From the NCBI GenBank assembly GCA_052117605.1, contig JBQKIT010000013.1: a DNA stretch of 64,000 nucleotides. The stretch is one strand, 5' to 3'. The notes under the pieces are model-generated. The model had not been told where the DNA came from. It searched no databases and was given only the letters and a program-made list of their open reading frames with translations. Shown piece after piece: positions 52,253 to 61,032 of this stretch; within the stretch, counting starts at the first letter, position 1; each line of letters begins with the position of its first letter. The position numbers and the translations under genes were made by a program. This DNA is from CAG-791 sp000431495 (GTDB lineage: Bacteria > Bacillota > Clostridia > Lachnospirales > Lachnospiraceae).

Positions 52253-52294
52253 GCGATAGAACGCAGCCGCCAAAAACAAAAAAGAAGCACATGA

Positions 52295-52696
52295 GAAACC
52301 CCGGAAATCAATCTCTTCTGATTGGTTCCCGGGGCTATTTCTGCTGTGTCGGACTGTTACTTTCCAATGGACTCTACCTCCACAATTCTTGCTGTATGAC
52401 GCTCTCCTCTTCTTCTCTTAGCACTACTCTTTGTTACGACTGTACTGTGATGTCTGACTCTCTCTCAGAGCTTTCTCGTCACTCCTCAGGTCTTATGGCT
52501 CTTGCCGGATCTCATCACATCTTCTGCATTTCGAATCAGAATTGAGTTTTGTAAAAGTACTTCGATTATCGTTCTGTGGATCTTTAAGTCTTAGTTGGTC
52601 CGTACCTTCCTTTCTGCTAAAGTCCTTCAGGTGTCCGGTGGATTCGTCTTTGCTGTTACGTCCTCCTTTCCTGTTGTCCTTTGCTTTTCTTTTGTT
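52295..52696 (-). ncRNA. Candidate purine-rich non-coding RNA of about 400 nt
   Basis: The 520-base gap 52253-52772 holds no convincing ORF. On the minus strand a strong promoter (52703-52731) precedes about 400 bases that are plainly rich in A and G, poor in long stems, with frequent stops in all frames, and end at the 52299-52334 hairpin. A GGAGG follows the start by about 30 bases but no start codon is properly placed after it. Short words recur: GTAACA three times, and ACAGCAAAGA, ACAGCAAGAA and ACAGCAGAAA. It lies just behind fabT with no terminator between, so it may also be the 3' end of the fab transcript. No known RNA family recognised. Confidence 0.5.
52299..52334. terminator. Hairpin terminator between convergent transcripts
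   Basis: A stem of about 14 bp (CCCCGGAAATCAAT with ATTGGTTCCCGGGG, two non-canonical pairs) with an 8-base loop. Rightward it is followed by CTATTTC; leftward by TTTCTC and then a T-rich run at 52271-52284. It can end both the activase gene and the leftward RNA from 52696. Confidence 0.7.
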
Positions 52697-52702
52697 AACT
52701 AT

Positions 52703-52731
52703 ATGTTAGCGTGGCTGCTCTTATTTGTCAA
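52703..52731 (-). promoter_or_regulatory. Strong promoter of the candidate ncRNA
   Basis: Minus strand: consensus TTGACA (52726-52731), 17-base spacer, TAACAT (52703-52708). The predicted start is near 52696. The downstream TATAGTTAA resembles one half of the fab operator (TTTAGTTAA). Confidence 0.75.
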
Positions 52732-52772
52732 TCTTCTTTCACGCTGGATTTAAATTATCTGTTTATTCGCAA

Positions 52773-53264
52773 TTAATTTTCCAATTCTGACATTACATTC
52801 AGGTTACGCTGCCGTTTTTTCCGGTCGTCCAGATTGATTTCCGGCATCAGCTCGTTATTGATAATGTTCAGCATCTCCTCCAGCGTCTGAAGCTGCTGCA
52901 CCGTAAAGCGCTTCTCACAGCGCTCTACGATGGTCTGCAGATAGCTGAGATTGATCCTGTTATATTCCATGAACTTCTGCGTCGGATGCAGGTGATAGGT
53001 CCGTTTGTCCTCCTCGGACCGGATCTTCTCCACATAGCCCTTCCGAATCAGGCTGTTGATCCGGACCGCGGCATTCGGACTGGAAATTCCCATCATCTCC
53101 GAAAATTCCGATATGGTTGGCTCTCCCATCTCATGGATCACCTCCATGCTGAAGGCTTCCACCGTCGTCAGGGTCGCCTCCCTCTGATCAAACCGCGACA
53201 TCACCTGCATATAAAAGTGAAGCCTCAGTCCGCTGTATACCTGATTGAGAGCATCTGCCAGCAT
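52773..53264 (-). CDS. fabT: MarR-family regulator, FabT-like
   Basis: 163 residues from ATG 53264 (MLADALNQVYSGLRLHFYMQ), chosen for GGGGGGAG upstream; the longer in-frame start has none. The winged helix (about 45-110) includes TISEFSEMMGISSPNAAVRINSLIRKGYVEKIRSEEDKRTYHLH. Long helices at both ends form the dimer. MarR-type FabT proteins repress fatty-acid genes, with acyl-ACP as corepressor in streptococci. It is the last gene of the fab operon, and a palindrome lies at the operon promoter. No separate promoter was seen. Confidence 0.82.
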   Translation of the reverse strand: MLADALNQVYSGLRLHFYMQVMSRFDQREATLTTVEAFSMEVIHEMGEPTISEFSEMMGISSPNAAVRINSLIRKGYVEKIRSEEDKRTYHLHPTQKFMEYNRINLSYLQTIVERCEKRFTVQQLQTLEEMLNIINNELMPEINLDDRKKRQRNLNVMSELEN

Positions 53265-53359
53265 ATTTTCTCCCCCCTTGCCGTAATTCGATCGCATACA
53301 CCCTGTATTGTCTTCGAAAAGCCGCAAGGTGTCAAATCCTGTGCAAAAGCCGCAGGGGA

Positions 53360-53860
53360 TCAATCCGTCGAAACGGCAAAGAGAAGCTGCGCGTCACAGA
53401 CCTTCTTCCCATCCACGCTGGCAACGGCCTTTCCGATTCCCACAGGGCCTTTGCGCTCCGTAATTTCGCAGGAGAGCTCCACAACATCCCCCGGCACAAC
53501 CTGTCTGCGGAAGCGTGCCTTCTGCACACCCCCGAACAGCGGAATTTTCCCTTTGTACTCCGGAAGATCCAGAAGCGCCACTGCCCCCGTCTGGGCAAGC
53601 GCCTCCAGAAGAAGGACTCCGGGAAGAACCGGATGCTCCGGAAAATGTCCCTGAAACCAGGGAGCCTGCATGCTCACGCACATTCTTCCTCTCGCCCATT
53701 CTCCCGGCTCATAATCCTCAATCCGGTCCACAAGTGCAAACGGATAACGATGCGGAAGGATCTTTGCAATTTCCGGTGCTGTCAGTGTGCGGGGGCAGCG
53801 CTCTGCCCCCTGCTCCTTCTGCTCCTTCTGCCTGTTCTCTGTATTCGGTATTTCACTCAA
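53360..53860 (-). CDS. fabZ: 3-hydroxyacyl-ACP dehydratase FabZ
   Basis: 166 residues from TTG 53860, placed 8 bases after AGGAGG; an in-frame GTG 9 bases upstream would touch the ribosome site. The hot-dog fold core has LPHRYPFALVDRI with the catalytic His and FQGHFPEHPVLPGVLLLEALAQ with the catalytic Glu. An unusual hydrophilic N-terminal extension of about 25 residues (NTENRQKEQKEQGAE) precedes it. Dehydrates 3-hydroxyacyl-ACP in chain elongation. Confidence 0.92.
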   Translation of the reverse strand: MSEIPNTENRQKEQKEQGAERCPRTLTAPEIAKILPHRYPFALVDRIEDYEPGEWARGRMCVSMQAPWFQGHFPEHPVLPGVLLLEALAQTGAVALLDLPEYKGKIPLFGGVQKARFRRQVVPGDVVELSCEITERKGPVGIGKAVASVDGKKVCDAQLLFAVSTD

Positions 53861-53902
53861 TGCTTCCACCTCCTTCGTCCCACTCTGAAACGGCAGACGA
53901 CT

Positions 53903-55162
53903 CTATTTCCGGAAAATCAGGCAGGCGTTGTGACCGCCAAAGCCAAGGCCGTTGGAGAGCGCGCAGTGAAGCTCTGCTTCATAGCCTTTTCCCGGAACGT
54001 AGTTCAGATCACACTCCGGATCCTTGTTCAAAAGTCCGACCGTAGGCGGGACAAAGCCTTCCTCCAGTGCCTTGATGCAGAACACAGCCTCCACGCCTCC
54101 TGCTCCTCCGAGAAGATGCCCTGTGGCAGATTTGGTCGAGGTGACCGGAATCTCATACGCGTGACTTCCCAGAACCTTTTTCAAGGCCATCGTTTCTCCG
54201 GCATCGTTCAGATGTGTCGAAGTTCCGTGTGCATTGACATAATCAATATCCTCCGGAGAAATTCCGGCATCCTCCAGCGCAAGCTGCATGCAGGCAGCGC
54301 CGCCTTCTCCCTCCGGTGCGGGAGCCGTGATGTGCCAGGCATCGCAGTTTGCACCGTATCCGATGATTTCCGCAAGGATCTTCGCTCCCCTCTCCTTCGC
54401 ATGCTCCTTCTCTTCGAGGACCAGAATGCCGGCACCCTCTCCCATCACAAAGCCGCTTCGGTCCGCATCAAACGGAATGCTTGCCCGGTCCGGATCCTCG
54501 CTCCTGCAGAGTGCCTTCATGGAAGAAAATCCGCCGATTCCAAGCGGTGTGATCGCCGCCTCGGTACCGCCGCAGACCATCATCTTCTCATAGCCGTCCC
54601 GGATTCTGTGAAACGCATCGCCGATGGCATTGTTTCCACCCGCGCATGCGGTGACCGGGCAGGTGCACATTCCCCCAAAGCCATAATCGATGGCAATTCT
54701 GGCCGCCGCCATATTGGAGATTGTCATCGGAATAAAGAACGGACTGACCTTCTCAAAGCCCTTTTCCACTCCGCGGACATGCTCCTTTTCAATGACAGAG
54801 AGTCCTCCGATTCCGCTGGAAACGATCACGCCGGCATTCCTGCGGCCTTTCTTTACGTTCTCTGCATTCTCTCCGGCGTCCGAAATTCTCCCGATGCCTG
54901 CCATCTCCAGTGCCTCCGCCGCTGCATAGAGGGCAAACTGGGTAAATCTTGCCATCCGAAGCGCCTCTCTTTTGTTCAGCCGTACGGAAGGGTCAAAATT
55001 CTTCACCTCCGCCGCCAGCTTCACACCAAAATCCGAAGCGTCAAACTGTGTAATCGGGCCAATGCCGTGCTTTCCCTCACGGATTTTGCCCCAGCTCTCT
55101 TCCACGCTGTTTCCAAGAGGATTCACGGTTCCGATTCCTGTCACCACAACCTGTTTTTTCAT
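53903..55162 (-). CDS. fabF: 3-oxoacyl-ACP synthase II (FabF)
   Basis: Condensing enzyme of elongation, 419 residues. The Cys-His-His triad is visible: PVTACAGGNNAIGDAF (Cys near 168), NAHGTSTHLNDAGE and TKSATGHLLGGAGG. The start MKKQVVVTGIGTVNPLGNS is typical. Followed by fabZ after 42 bases. Confidence 0.96.
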   Translation of the reverse strand: MKKQVVVTGIGTVNPLGNSVEESWGKIREGKHGIGPITQFDASDFGVKLAAEVKNFDPSVRLNKREALRMARFTQFALYAAAEALEMAGIGRISDAGENAENVKKGRRNAGVIVSSGIGGLSVIEKEHVRGVEKGFEKVSPFFIPMTISNMAAARIAIDYGFGGMCTCPVTACAGGNNAIGDAFHRIRDGYEKMMVCGGTEAAITPLGIGGFSSMKALCRSEDPDRASIPFDADRSGFVMGEGAGILVLEEKEHAKERGAKILAEIIGYGANCDAWHITAPAPEGEGGAACMQLALEDAGISPEDIDYVNAHGTSTHLNDAGETMALKKVLGSHAYEIPVTSTKSATGHLLGGAGGVEAVFCIKALEEGFVPPTVGLLNKDPECDLNYVPGKGYEAELHCALSNGLGFGGHNACLIFRK

Positions 55163-55176
55163 CAGCTCTCTCCTTC

Positions 55177-55914
55177 TTACATGCCGCCGTCTACGCCAAG
55201 AACCTGTCCCGTAATATAGGACGCTTCCTCCGACGCAAGAAACGAAACCGCCGCTGCAACGTCCTCCGGCTTTCCGATTCTTTTTGCCGGAATTCCCGCG
55301 AGCATGGCCTTTTTCTGTTCCTCTGTAAGAACCGCCGTCATGTCGGTTTCAATCATGCCGGGCGCCACGGCATTGACCGTGATGCCGCGCCCTGCAAGTT
55401 CTTTGGCAAGGCTTTTGGTCAGGCCGATCACCCCTGCCTTGGACGCCGCATAATTGACCTGTCCCGCATTCCCGCAGACTCCGACAATGCTGGAGAGATT
55501 GATGATGCGTCCGCTTCTTCTTCGAATCATGCCGCGGCAGACCGCCTTGCAGCAAAGAAAGGTACCCTTCAGATTGACCTCAATGACACGGTCAAAATCC
55601 TCCTCCTTCATGGCAATCAAAAGACCGTCTCTGGTGATGCCCGCGTTGTTTACCAGTACATCAATCTGGCCAAGCTGCGCTGCCGCAGTCTCCATGGCAA
55701 GACGAGCTCCCTCTTCGGTCGAGATGTCCGCCTTCACGCAGATCATCCTGTCATTCCCGGCTTCCCCGGCAAGTCGAAGCGTCTCTTTGGTTGCATCCTC
55801 ATTTCCTGCGTAAACAATGCAGACCTCATAGCCAAGACCGGCAAGCTTCAGGGCAATGGCACGGCCGATTCCCCTGCTTCCGCCGGTGACGACCGCTGTT
55901 CTTTTCTCTGTCAT
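55177..55914 (-). CDS. fabG: 3-oxoacyl-ACP reductase FabG
   Basis: 245-residue short-chain dehydrogenase using NADPH. GGSRGIGRAIA (about 10-20), VNNAGITRDG and the Ser-Tyr-Lys set NLSSIVGVCGNAGQVNYAASKAG are complete; the end YITGQVLGVDGGM is standard. Start ATG 55914 (MTEKRTAVVTGG) has GGAGAG before it. Confidence 0.96.
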   Translation of the reverse strand: MTEKRTAVVTGGSRGIGRAIALKLAGLGYEVCIVYAGNEDATKETLRLAGEAGNDRMICVKADISTEEGARLAMETAAAQLGQIDVLVNNAGITRDGLLIAMKEEDFDRVIEVNLKGTFLCCKAVCRGMIRRRSGRIINLSSIVGVCGNAGQVNYAASKAGVIGLTKSLAKELAGRGITVNAVAPGMIETDMTAVLTEEQKKAMLAGIPAKRIGKPEDVAAAVSFLASEEASYITGQVLGVDGGM

Positions 55915-55973
55915 ATCCGTTTCTCTCCTTCGATCCCGTTCACCTTCTGCCGACATTCGCAGTATGCTGACAT

Positions 55974-56930
55974 TCACTGTCTGCTGCTGTGATACCAGGA
56001 CAGAAATGCCTGCAGCTCTTCCTCGGTTTCCATATGGAATAAATGAAGCTTCTCCGCTTCCACGCCTGCCGCCTTTGCGGTTTTCTTCACAAAGCCGCAG
56101 AGCGTCGTTCCCGGTCCGATTTCCACAAACGTATCCACGTCAAGCTCCAGCAGTCTTCGAAGGGTATCCTGCATACGGACACCGGACTGAACCTGGCGGA
56201 CAAGGAGCTCTGCGATGGAATCCTCTGCTGTCTTCTCACGTCCGAGGCAGTTGAACAGCACGGGAATCTGCATCGGCGCAAAGGAAAGCTCCTGAAACCA
56301 TCCGCGCAGCGCTTCTCCCGCAGGACTCATCATGCTGGTATGAAACGGTCCGCTGACCGCAAGAGGAACGCACCGCCTTGCGCCGTTCTCCTTTGCAAGA
56401 AGTGCCGCCTGATCCACCGCAGCCTTCTCACCGCCAATGACCAGCTGCCCCGGGCAGTTATCGTTGCAGATGGATACAATGCCTTCCGCAGATGCTGCCT
56501 CGAAGCATTTCCGAAGATCTGCTTCCTCCATGCCAAGAACGGCCGTCATGCCGCAGGCGATTCCTTCCGCTGCCTTCTGCATGGCCTTTCCGCGAAATGC
56601 CACGGTCTCCATGGTTTCCTTTGCAGTCCAAACGCCGGCAGCATAAAGTGCCGCATACTCGCCCAGAGAAAGTCCCGCCGCATAATCCGGCCGCACGCCG
56701 TTTTCCGAAAGAACATCCGTAATTCCGAGGGCAACCGCCGTCATGCAGGGCTGCGTGAACTGTGTCTGAATCAGCTGGTTTTCCGGATCCTCAAAGCAGA
56801 TCCTTTTTCGGTCAAAATCCAGGTCTCCCGCATCAAACGCTTTCCGGAAGGCCGCTTCCTTTTCATAAAGCTCCTGTCCCATGCCGGCGTGCTGCGCACC
56901 CTGCCCGGCGTACAAATATGCGATCTTCAT
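55974..56930 (-). CDS. fabD: Malonyl-CoA:ACP transacylase FabD
   Basis: 318 residues from ATG 56930 (MKIAYLYAGQGAQHAGMG). The active Ser lies in AAGLSLGEYAALYAAG, the malonate Arg in ETVAFRGKAMQKAA, and the His in VSGPFHTSMMSPAGE. Loads malonyl groups on ACP. FabK ends upstream by 20 bases. Confidence 0.95.
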   Translation of the reverse strand: MKIAYLYAGQGAQHAGMGQELYEKEAAFRKAFDAGDLDFDRKRICFEDPENQLIQTQFTQPCMTAVALGITDVLSENGVRPDYAAGLSLGEYAALYAAGVWTAKETMETVAFRGKAMQKAAEGIACGMTAVLGMEEADLRKCFEAASAEGIVSICNDNCPGQLVIGGEKAAVDQAALLAKENGARRCVPLAVSGPFHTSMMSPAGEALRGWFQELSFAPMQIPVLFNCLGREKTAEDSIAELLVRQVQSGVRMQDTLRRLLELDVDTFVEIGPGTTLCGFVKKTAKAAGVEAEKLHLFHMETEEELQAFLSWYHSSRQ

Positions 56931-56949
56931 CTTTTTTCCATAAGCTCCT

Positions 56950-57855
56950 TCAGAAGTACACATCCGTAAGATCCTTCAGAATCTCAGAAACCGGACGGAT
57001 CTCATGAATCTGTCCGCAGGTCTGCCCCGACATCAGAGAGCCCGTCCGGACATCTCCGTCGAAAACCGCGCGTCGAAGGGAGCCGAGCGTAAATTTCTCC
57101 AGCTCCTCCTTGCCGGCACCGTTTCTTTCCTGCTTCACATATTCACGGCTCATCGCATTCTTCAGAACGCGCACCGGCGTTCCTCCGATCCGGCCTGTCA
57201 CAATGGTGTCCGATCCCTTCGCCTTGACGAGGGCGTTCTTGTAATTCTCATGCACCGGGCACTCCCTGGAAGCCAGAAGACAGGTTCCCACCTGCACGCC
57301 GCAGGCTCCGAGTGCAAGCGCTGCCGTAAACTGTCTTCTGTCCGCAATGCCGCCTGCTGCAATCACCGGAATCCTGACCGCATCACACACCTGCGGGACA
57401 AGGGTCATCGTTGTCATTTCCCCCACGTGTCCGCCGCTCTCGCAGCCCTCCGCAATCACGGCGTCTGCGCCGAGATCCTCCAGGTGCTTTGCAAGAATCG
57501 GTGCCGCAACAACCGGCATGACGTAAATTCCGGCCTTCTTCCATTCATCCATGTACTTGCCCGGATTTCCCGCGCCGGTGGTGACGAACTTCACGCCGGC
57601 TTCTGCAACAATTTTCGCAAACTCATCTGCCTGCGGATGCATCAGCATCAGATTCACCGCAAAGGGTTTGTCCGTAAGCTTCCGGCAGATCTCAATTTCC
57701 TTCCGCAGCTGCTCCGCATTCATCCCGCCGCTTCCGATCGTTCCGAGAGCTCCCGCCTCCGAGCAGGCCGCCGCAAAGGCACCGGTCGCAATGTTGGCCA
57801 TTCCGCCCTGGATCACCGGATATCTGGTTCCAAGAATTTCATTCAGCATTTTCAT
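56950..57855 (-). CDS. fabK: Enoyl-ACP reductase II (FabK, flavin-dependent)
   Basis: 301-residue FMN protein of the nitronate-monooxygenase fold. YPVIQGGMANIATGAFAAACSEAGALGTIGSGG at the start, VTTGAGNPGKYM, IAEGCESGGHVGEMTT and PVIAAGGIADRRQF mark the flavin and substrate site. FabK is the triclosan-tolerant alternative to FabI; no fabI is present. It overlaps fabH by 17 bases. Confidence 0.94.
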   Translation of the reverse strand: MKMLNEILGTRYPVIQGGMANIATGAFAAACSEAGALGTIGSGGMNAEQLRKEIEICRKLTDKPFAVNLMLMHPQADEFAKIVAEAGVKFVTTGAGNPGKYMDEWKKAGIYVMPVVAAPILAKHLEDLGADAVIAEGCESGGHVGEMTTMTLVPQVCDAVRIPVIAAGGIADRRQFTAALALGACGVQVGTCLLASRECPVHENYKNALVKAKGSDTIVTGRIGGTPVRVLKNAMSREYVKQERNGAGKEELEKFTLGSLRRAVFDGDVRTGSLMSGQTCGQIHEIRPVSEILKDLTDVYF

Positions 57856-58864
57856 TTCTATTCACTCTTTCCTGTTCTGCGGGCCGGTGAAACGAGGCAT
57901 CCGTCCGGAAAATCACGCCTCCCCAGGTAAGCCCTGCACCAAAGCCGTCCAGAAGAAGGGTCTGGTTTTCTCTCAGAAGCCCTTTTTCCGCCATTTCATC
58001 CAAAGCCATCGGAATGGACGCCGCACTGGTGTTTCCGAAATGGTCCATATTTTTGTAAAATTTCTCCGGATCCGCCTTCATGCTGCGGATGCAATGATCA
58101 ATGATTCTGCTGTTTGCCTGATGGCAGACCACATGGTCCACCTCCGAAAGCGTAAGCCCGCTCTCTGCAAGAAGCGCACGCAGCGTTCTGGGGAGAGCCT
58201 CCACCGCAAAACGAAAAACGGCTTTCCCATCCATCGTAATGCGCCGGCTTCCGTCTCCGGGCCCGGGAACTACAATTTCATCCCCGCCTCTTGCCCCCAG
58301 AAAGGACTCGTATAAGGCTTCGTCCGAGCTGCGGAGAATAGCGGCGCCTGCTCCGTCTCCAAATAAGACACAGGTGCTGCGATTCTCCGGATCAAGGAGT
58401 CTTGAGAGCTGTTCACAGCCAACAACAAGAGCAAGGCCATCCTTTTTGCCGGCCCGGGCTCTTTTTGCTTTTCCGCTCTCCAGAAAGCCTCTGGCCGTTT
58501 CCATTCCGTAGAGAAAGCCGGAGCAGGCCGCATTCACATCCAGAACCGGAATATCCTCCCGAAGACCAAGGTCCCTTTGCAGACTGCAGGCAACGCCCGG
58601 CGATGTATAGTCTCCGCTCACCGTTGCCGCAATGCAGCAGTCGATATCCTCCGGCTTAAGCCCCGCTCTTTCGAGTGCCTTCTTCGAAGCTTCCCGTGCA
58701 AGGCTCACGCAGCTTTCCTCTTCGCTGCAGAAATGCCGCTCATGGATTCCGGTCCTCGAGTAAATCCATTCATCCGATGTGTCCAGAACCTTTGCAAAAT
58801 CATCGTTTGTTACCACCCGGCTGCCTGCGCAGCTTCCCGTGGAAAGAAGTGTCAGTCCGTTCAT
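57839..58864 (-). CDS. fabH: 3-oxoacyl-ACP synthase III (FabH)
   Basis: Starts each fatty acid by joining an acyl-CoA to malonyl-ACP; 341 residues, slightly long. SDEWIYSRTGIHERHF, catalytic Cys in DVNAACSGFLYGM (near 116), His in VVCHQANSRIIDH and Asn in FGNTSAASIPMAL are complete. An extra loop of charged residues (GKAKRARAGKKDG, about 133-145) and a short C-terminal tail account for the extra length. Confidence 0.95.
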   Translation of the reverse strand: MNGLTLLSTGSCAGSRVVTNDDFAKVLDTSDEWIYSRTGIHERHFCSEEESCVSLAREASKKALERAGLKPEDIDCCIAATVSGDYTSPGVACSLQRDLGLREDIPVLDVNAACSGFLYGMETARGFLESGKAKRARAGKKDGLALVVGCEQLSRLLDPENRSTCVLFGDGAGAAILRSSDEALYESFLGARGGDEIVVPGPGDGSRRITMDGKAVFRFAVEALPRTLRALLAESGLTLSEVDHVVCHQANSRIIDHCIRSMKADPEKFYKNMDHFGNTSAASIPMALDEMAEKGLLRENQTLLLDGFGAGLTWGGVIFRTDASFHRPAEQERVNRNENAE

Positions 58865-58867
58865 AGG

Positions 58868-59791
58868 CTATATCTCCCCGATTTCGCGGAACTTGCGGAT
58901 TCTCTGATTCTTCAGCTCCTCCGGAGACATCAGCGTCAGCTCCGCAAGGCTCTTTTCGATTGCCATCTCCATGCAGGCGTAGAGCTTTCCGGGATCCTCC
59001 TGCGCTCCGCCAAGGGGCTCCGGAATGATCTCATCCACAACACCGGCTGCCTTCAGATCCCTGGCTGTAAGCTTCATCAGCTCGCACGCCTCCTTGTGGC
59101 GGCTTGCGTCCTTCCACAGGATAGAAGCAAAGCCTTCCGGACTCAGCACGGAATACACCGCGTATTCCAGCATCAGAATCCGGTTTGCCACACCGATCGC
59201 AAGCGCTCCTCCGGAGTTTCCTTCTCCTGTCACAATGGAAATGACCGGCACCGTGAAGGTGGACATCTGCGCCATACTGCGCGCGATGGCTTCGCCCTGT
59301 CCGTGCTCCTCTGCTTCCTTCCCCGGAAATGCTCCGGGCGTATCAATAAATGTAAGGATCGGCCGGCCGAATTTGTTGGCCTGCTCCATCAGACGAAGAG
59401 CCTTTCGGTAGCCCTCCGGGTTTGGCATCCCGAAATTGTATTTCAGATTCTCCTCCGCGGAATGGCCCTTTCTGTGTCCGACCACCGTCACCGGAAGTCC
59501 ATGAAAGCGTGCGATTCCGCCGTATATTCCGGGATCATCGTTGTAAAGATGATCGCCCTTCTGTTCGAAGAAGTCTGTGAACAGATGCTCGATAAAATCA
59601 TCAATGTGCGGCCGGTCGATTTTTCTTGCAAGGAAAACCGTATCCTCCGGAGCCGGTCTCGAGCAGGGACGAAGTGCTCTTGCTTTTTCAATCTGAAGCC
59701 GCTCGATTTCTTCTTTTCCTGCCTTTTCTTTTTTTCTCTCGCGGATCTTTCGCTCAATTGCATCCGCCTGCAAAATGGATTCACGAATCAT
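58868..59791 (-). CDS. accA: Acetyl-CoA carboxylase carboxyltransferase alpha subunit
   Basis: 307 residues. RPHIDDFIEHLFTDFFEQKGDHLYNDDPGIYGGIARF, VVGHRKG, NFGMPNPEGYRKALRLMEQA and FIDTPGAFPGKEAEEHGQGEAIARS are family hallmarks. With AccD it moves carboxyl from biotin to acetyl-CoA. accB and accC, needed for the whole enzyme, are not in the cluster. Confidence 0.96.
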   Translation of the reverse strand: MIRESILQADAIERKIRERKKEKAGKEEIERLQIEKARALRPCSRPAPEDTVFLARKIDRPHIDDFIEHLFTDFFEQKGDHLYNDDPGIYGGIARFHGLPVTVVGHRKGHSAEENLKYNFGMPNPEGYRKALRLMEQANKFGRPILTFIDTPGAFPGKEAEEHGQGEAIARSMAQMSTFTVPVISIVTGEGNSGGALAIGVANRILMLEYAVYSVLSPEGFASILWKDASRHKEACELMKLTARDLKAAGVVDEIIPEPLGGAQEDPGKLYACMEMAIEKSLAELTLMSPEELKNQRIRKFREIGEI

Positions 59792-59807
59792 ATTGCTGTT
59801 CCTTTTC

Positions 59808-60698
59808 TCAGCCTGCCGCTTTCTTCAGGGAATCCCTGTGAAGCTTTAAGATATCCACCAGAACCTTCTTCATCTCGCTTCTGTCAACAATCCGGTCCAC
59901 AAAGCCGTGCTGCTCCAGATATTCGCTCCGCTGAAAGCCCTTGGGGAGCTTTTGTCCGATGGTCTGTTCAATGACGCGGGGACCGGCAAACCCGATCAGA
60001 GCGCCAGGCTCTGCCAGTGTGATGTCTCCAAGACTTGCAAAGCTTGCGGTCACGCCGCCTGTGGTCGGATGCGTCAGATAGCTGATATAAAGTCCTCCAT
60101 GATCCGAAAAGGTCTGCACCGCCGCACTGGTCTTTGCCATCTGCATCAGGCTGTAAATTCCCTCCTGCATTCTGGCTCCGCCGCTTGCGCAGAAGATGAT
60201 GAGCGGAAGATGATTTTCATCCGCATACTCCACTGCCCGCGTGATCCGTTCTCCGACTGCGCTGCTCATGCTTCCCATAAAGAAGCGGCTGTCCATCACC
60301 GCAACCACCGCGGGAATGCCGCCGATGGTTCCCGTTTTCGTAACGGCCGATTCGGAAAGTCCCGTTTTCTTCTCGGTCTCTTTCAGCTTCTCACTGTATC
60401 CCGGGAAATCCAGCAGGTTTTTGCCCTGCAGGCCCCCGTCCAGTTCTCTGACGCTTCCTTCATCGAATACCGCCTGGAACCGCTCCTCACAGCTCATGGC
60501 GCGGTAATGTCCGCAGAAGGGGCAGACGTACAGGTTCTCCTTCCAGGCGGAGGTCTTCGCCCTTCGTCCGCAGCTCTTGCAGTCCAGATACGGGTCCGGC
60601 AGCATTTTCTGAATCCCGCTCTTCCAGCCCCTCACCTTTTCCTTCAGCTCACCCTGCAGGCTCTGTACGCCATTCTGCAAACTGTTCTGCATATTCAT
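59808..60698 (-). CDS. accD: Acetyl-CoA carboxylase carboxyltransferase beta subunit
   Basis: 296 residues. The N-terminal zinc ribbon CKSCGRRA...YVCPFCGH (about 40-63) is followed by the crotonase-type core with IIFCASGGARMQEGIYSLMQMAKTSAAV and LTHPTTGGVTASFASLGDI. The end (FQRSEYLEQHGFVDRIVDR) is standard. It follows acpP by 10 bases. Confidence 0.96.
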   Translation of the reverse strand: MNMQNSLQNGVQSLQGELKEKVRGWKSGIQKMLPDPYLDCKSCGRRAKTSAWKENLYVCPFCGHYRAMSCEERFQAVFDEGSVRELDGGLQGKNLLDFPGYSEKLKETEKKTGLSESAVTKTGTIGGIPAVVAVMDSRFFMGSMSSAVGERITRAVEYADENHLPLIIFCASGGARMQEGIYSLMQMAKTSAAVQTFSDHGGLYISYLTHPTTGGVTASFASLGDITLAEPGALIGFAGPRVIEQTIGQKLPKGFQRSEYLEQHGFVDRIVDRSEMKKVLVDILKLHRDSLKKAAG

Positions 60699-60708
60699 CT
60701 CCGATTCC

Positions 60709-60939
60709 TCATTCTGCTGCGGTCTTCAGATAATCCAGAATGTCCTGGATGGTGTCAAGCTTTGCGAGCTGCTCATCCGGGATCTTGATGCCAAGCTTCT
60801 CCTCCAGAGCCATGTGAAGCTCCACCAGATCCAGAGAATCTGCCTCCAGGTCCTTTGTGAGGGATGCTTCCGGTGTCACCTGCTCCTCCTCGCAGCCAAG
60901 TGTGTCAACAATCAGTGCCTTCATTTCATCAAAAGTCAT
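60709..60939 (-). CDS. acpP: Acyl carrier protein
   Basis: 76 residues from ATG 60939 (MTFDEMKALIVDTLG) with AAGGAG upstream. Ser in DLEADSLDLVELHMALEEKLG (near 37) carries phosphopantetheine. Very acidic, as usual. First gene of the fab operon, directly behind the operator. Confidence 0.95.
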   Translation of the reverse strand: MTFDEMKALIVDTLGCEEEQVTPEASLTKDLEADSLDLVELHMALEEKLGIKIPDEQLAKLDTIQDILDYLKTAAE

Positions 60940-60998
60940 TTCGTTCTCCTTCTGCCCGTTCGGCATGCATTTTCCGTTTGTCATTTGTCTTCATCTCT

Positions 60999-61023
60999 TT
61001 TAGCTAATTATTATTTAACTAAA
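60999..61023. promoter_or_regulatory. 25-bp palindromic operator of the fab operon
   Basis: TTTAGTTAA-N7-TTAGCTAAA on the minus strand; the 9-base arms match at 8 positions. It starts 10 bases after the -10 and covers the transcript start and the first 25 bases or so. Its size and AT-rich arms suit a dimeric MarR protein, and the operon's last gene encodes one. Confidence 0.75.
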
Positions 61024-61032
61024 TCGTCGTGA

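Noticed and set aside
52253..52545. C-terminal part of a plus-strand frame after the activase gene (NPGNQSLLIGSRGYFCC)
   Set aside because: It runs through the terminator hairpin in a frame different from the activase, lacks its own start signal, and its Ser/Leu/Cys bias is the complement of the purine-rich RNA.
53861..53869. GTG start for fabZ
   Set aside because: It would overlap the AGGAGG ribosome site; TTG 9 bases downstream has correct spacing.
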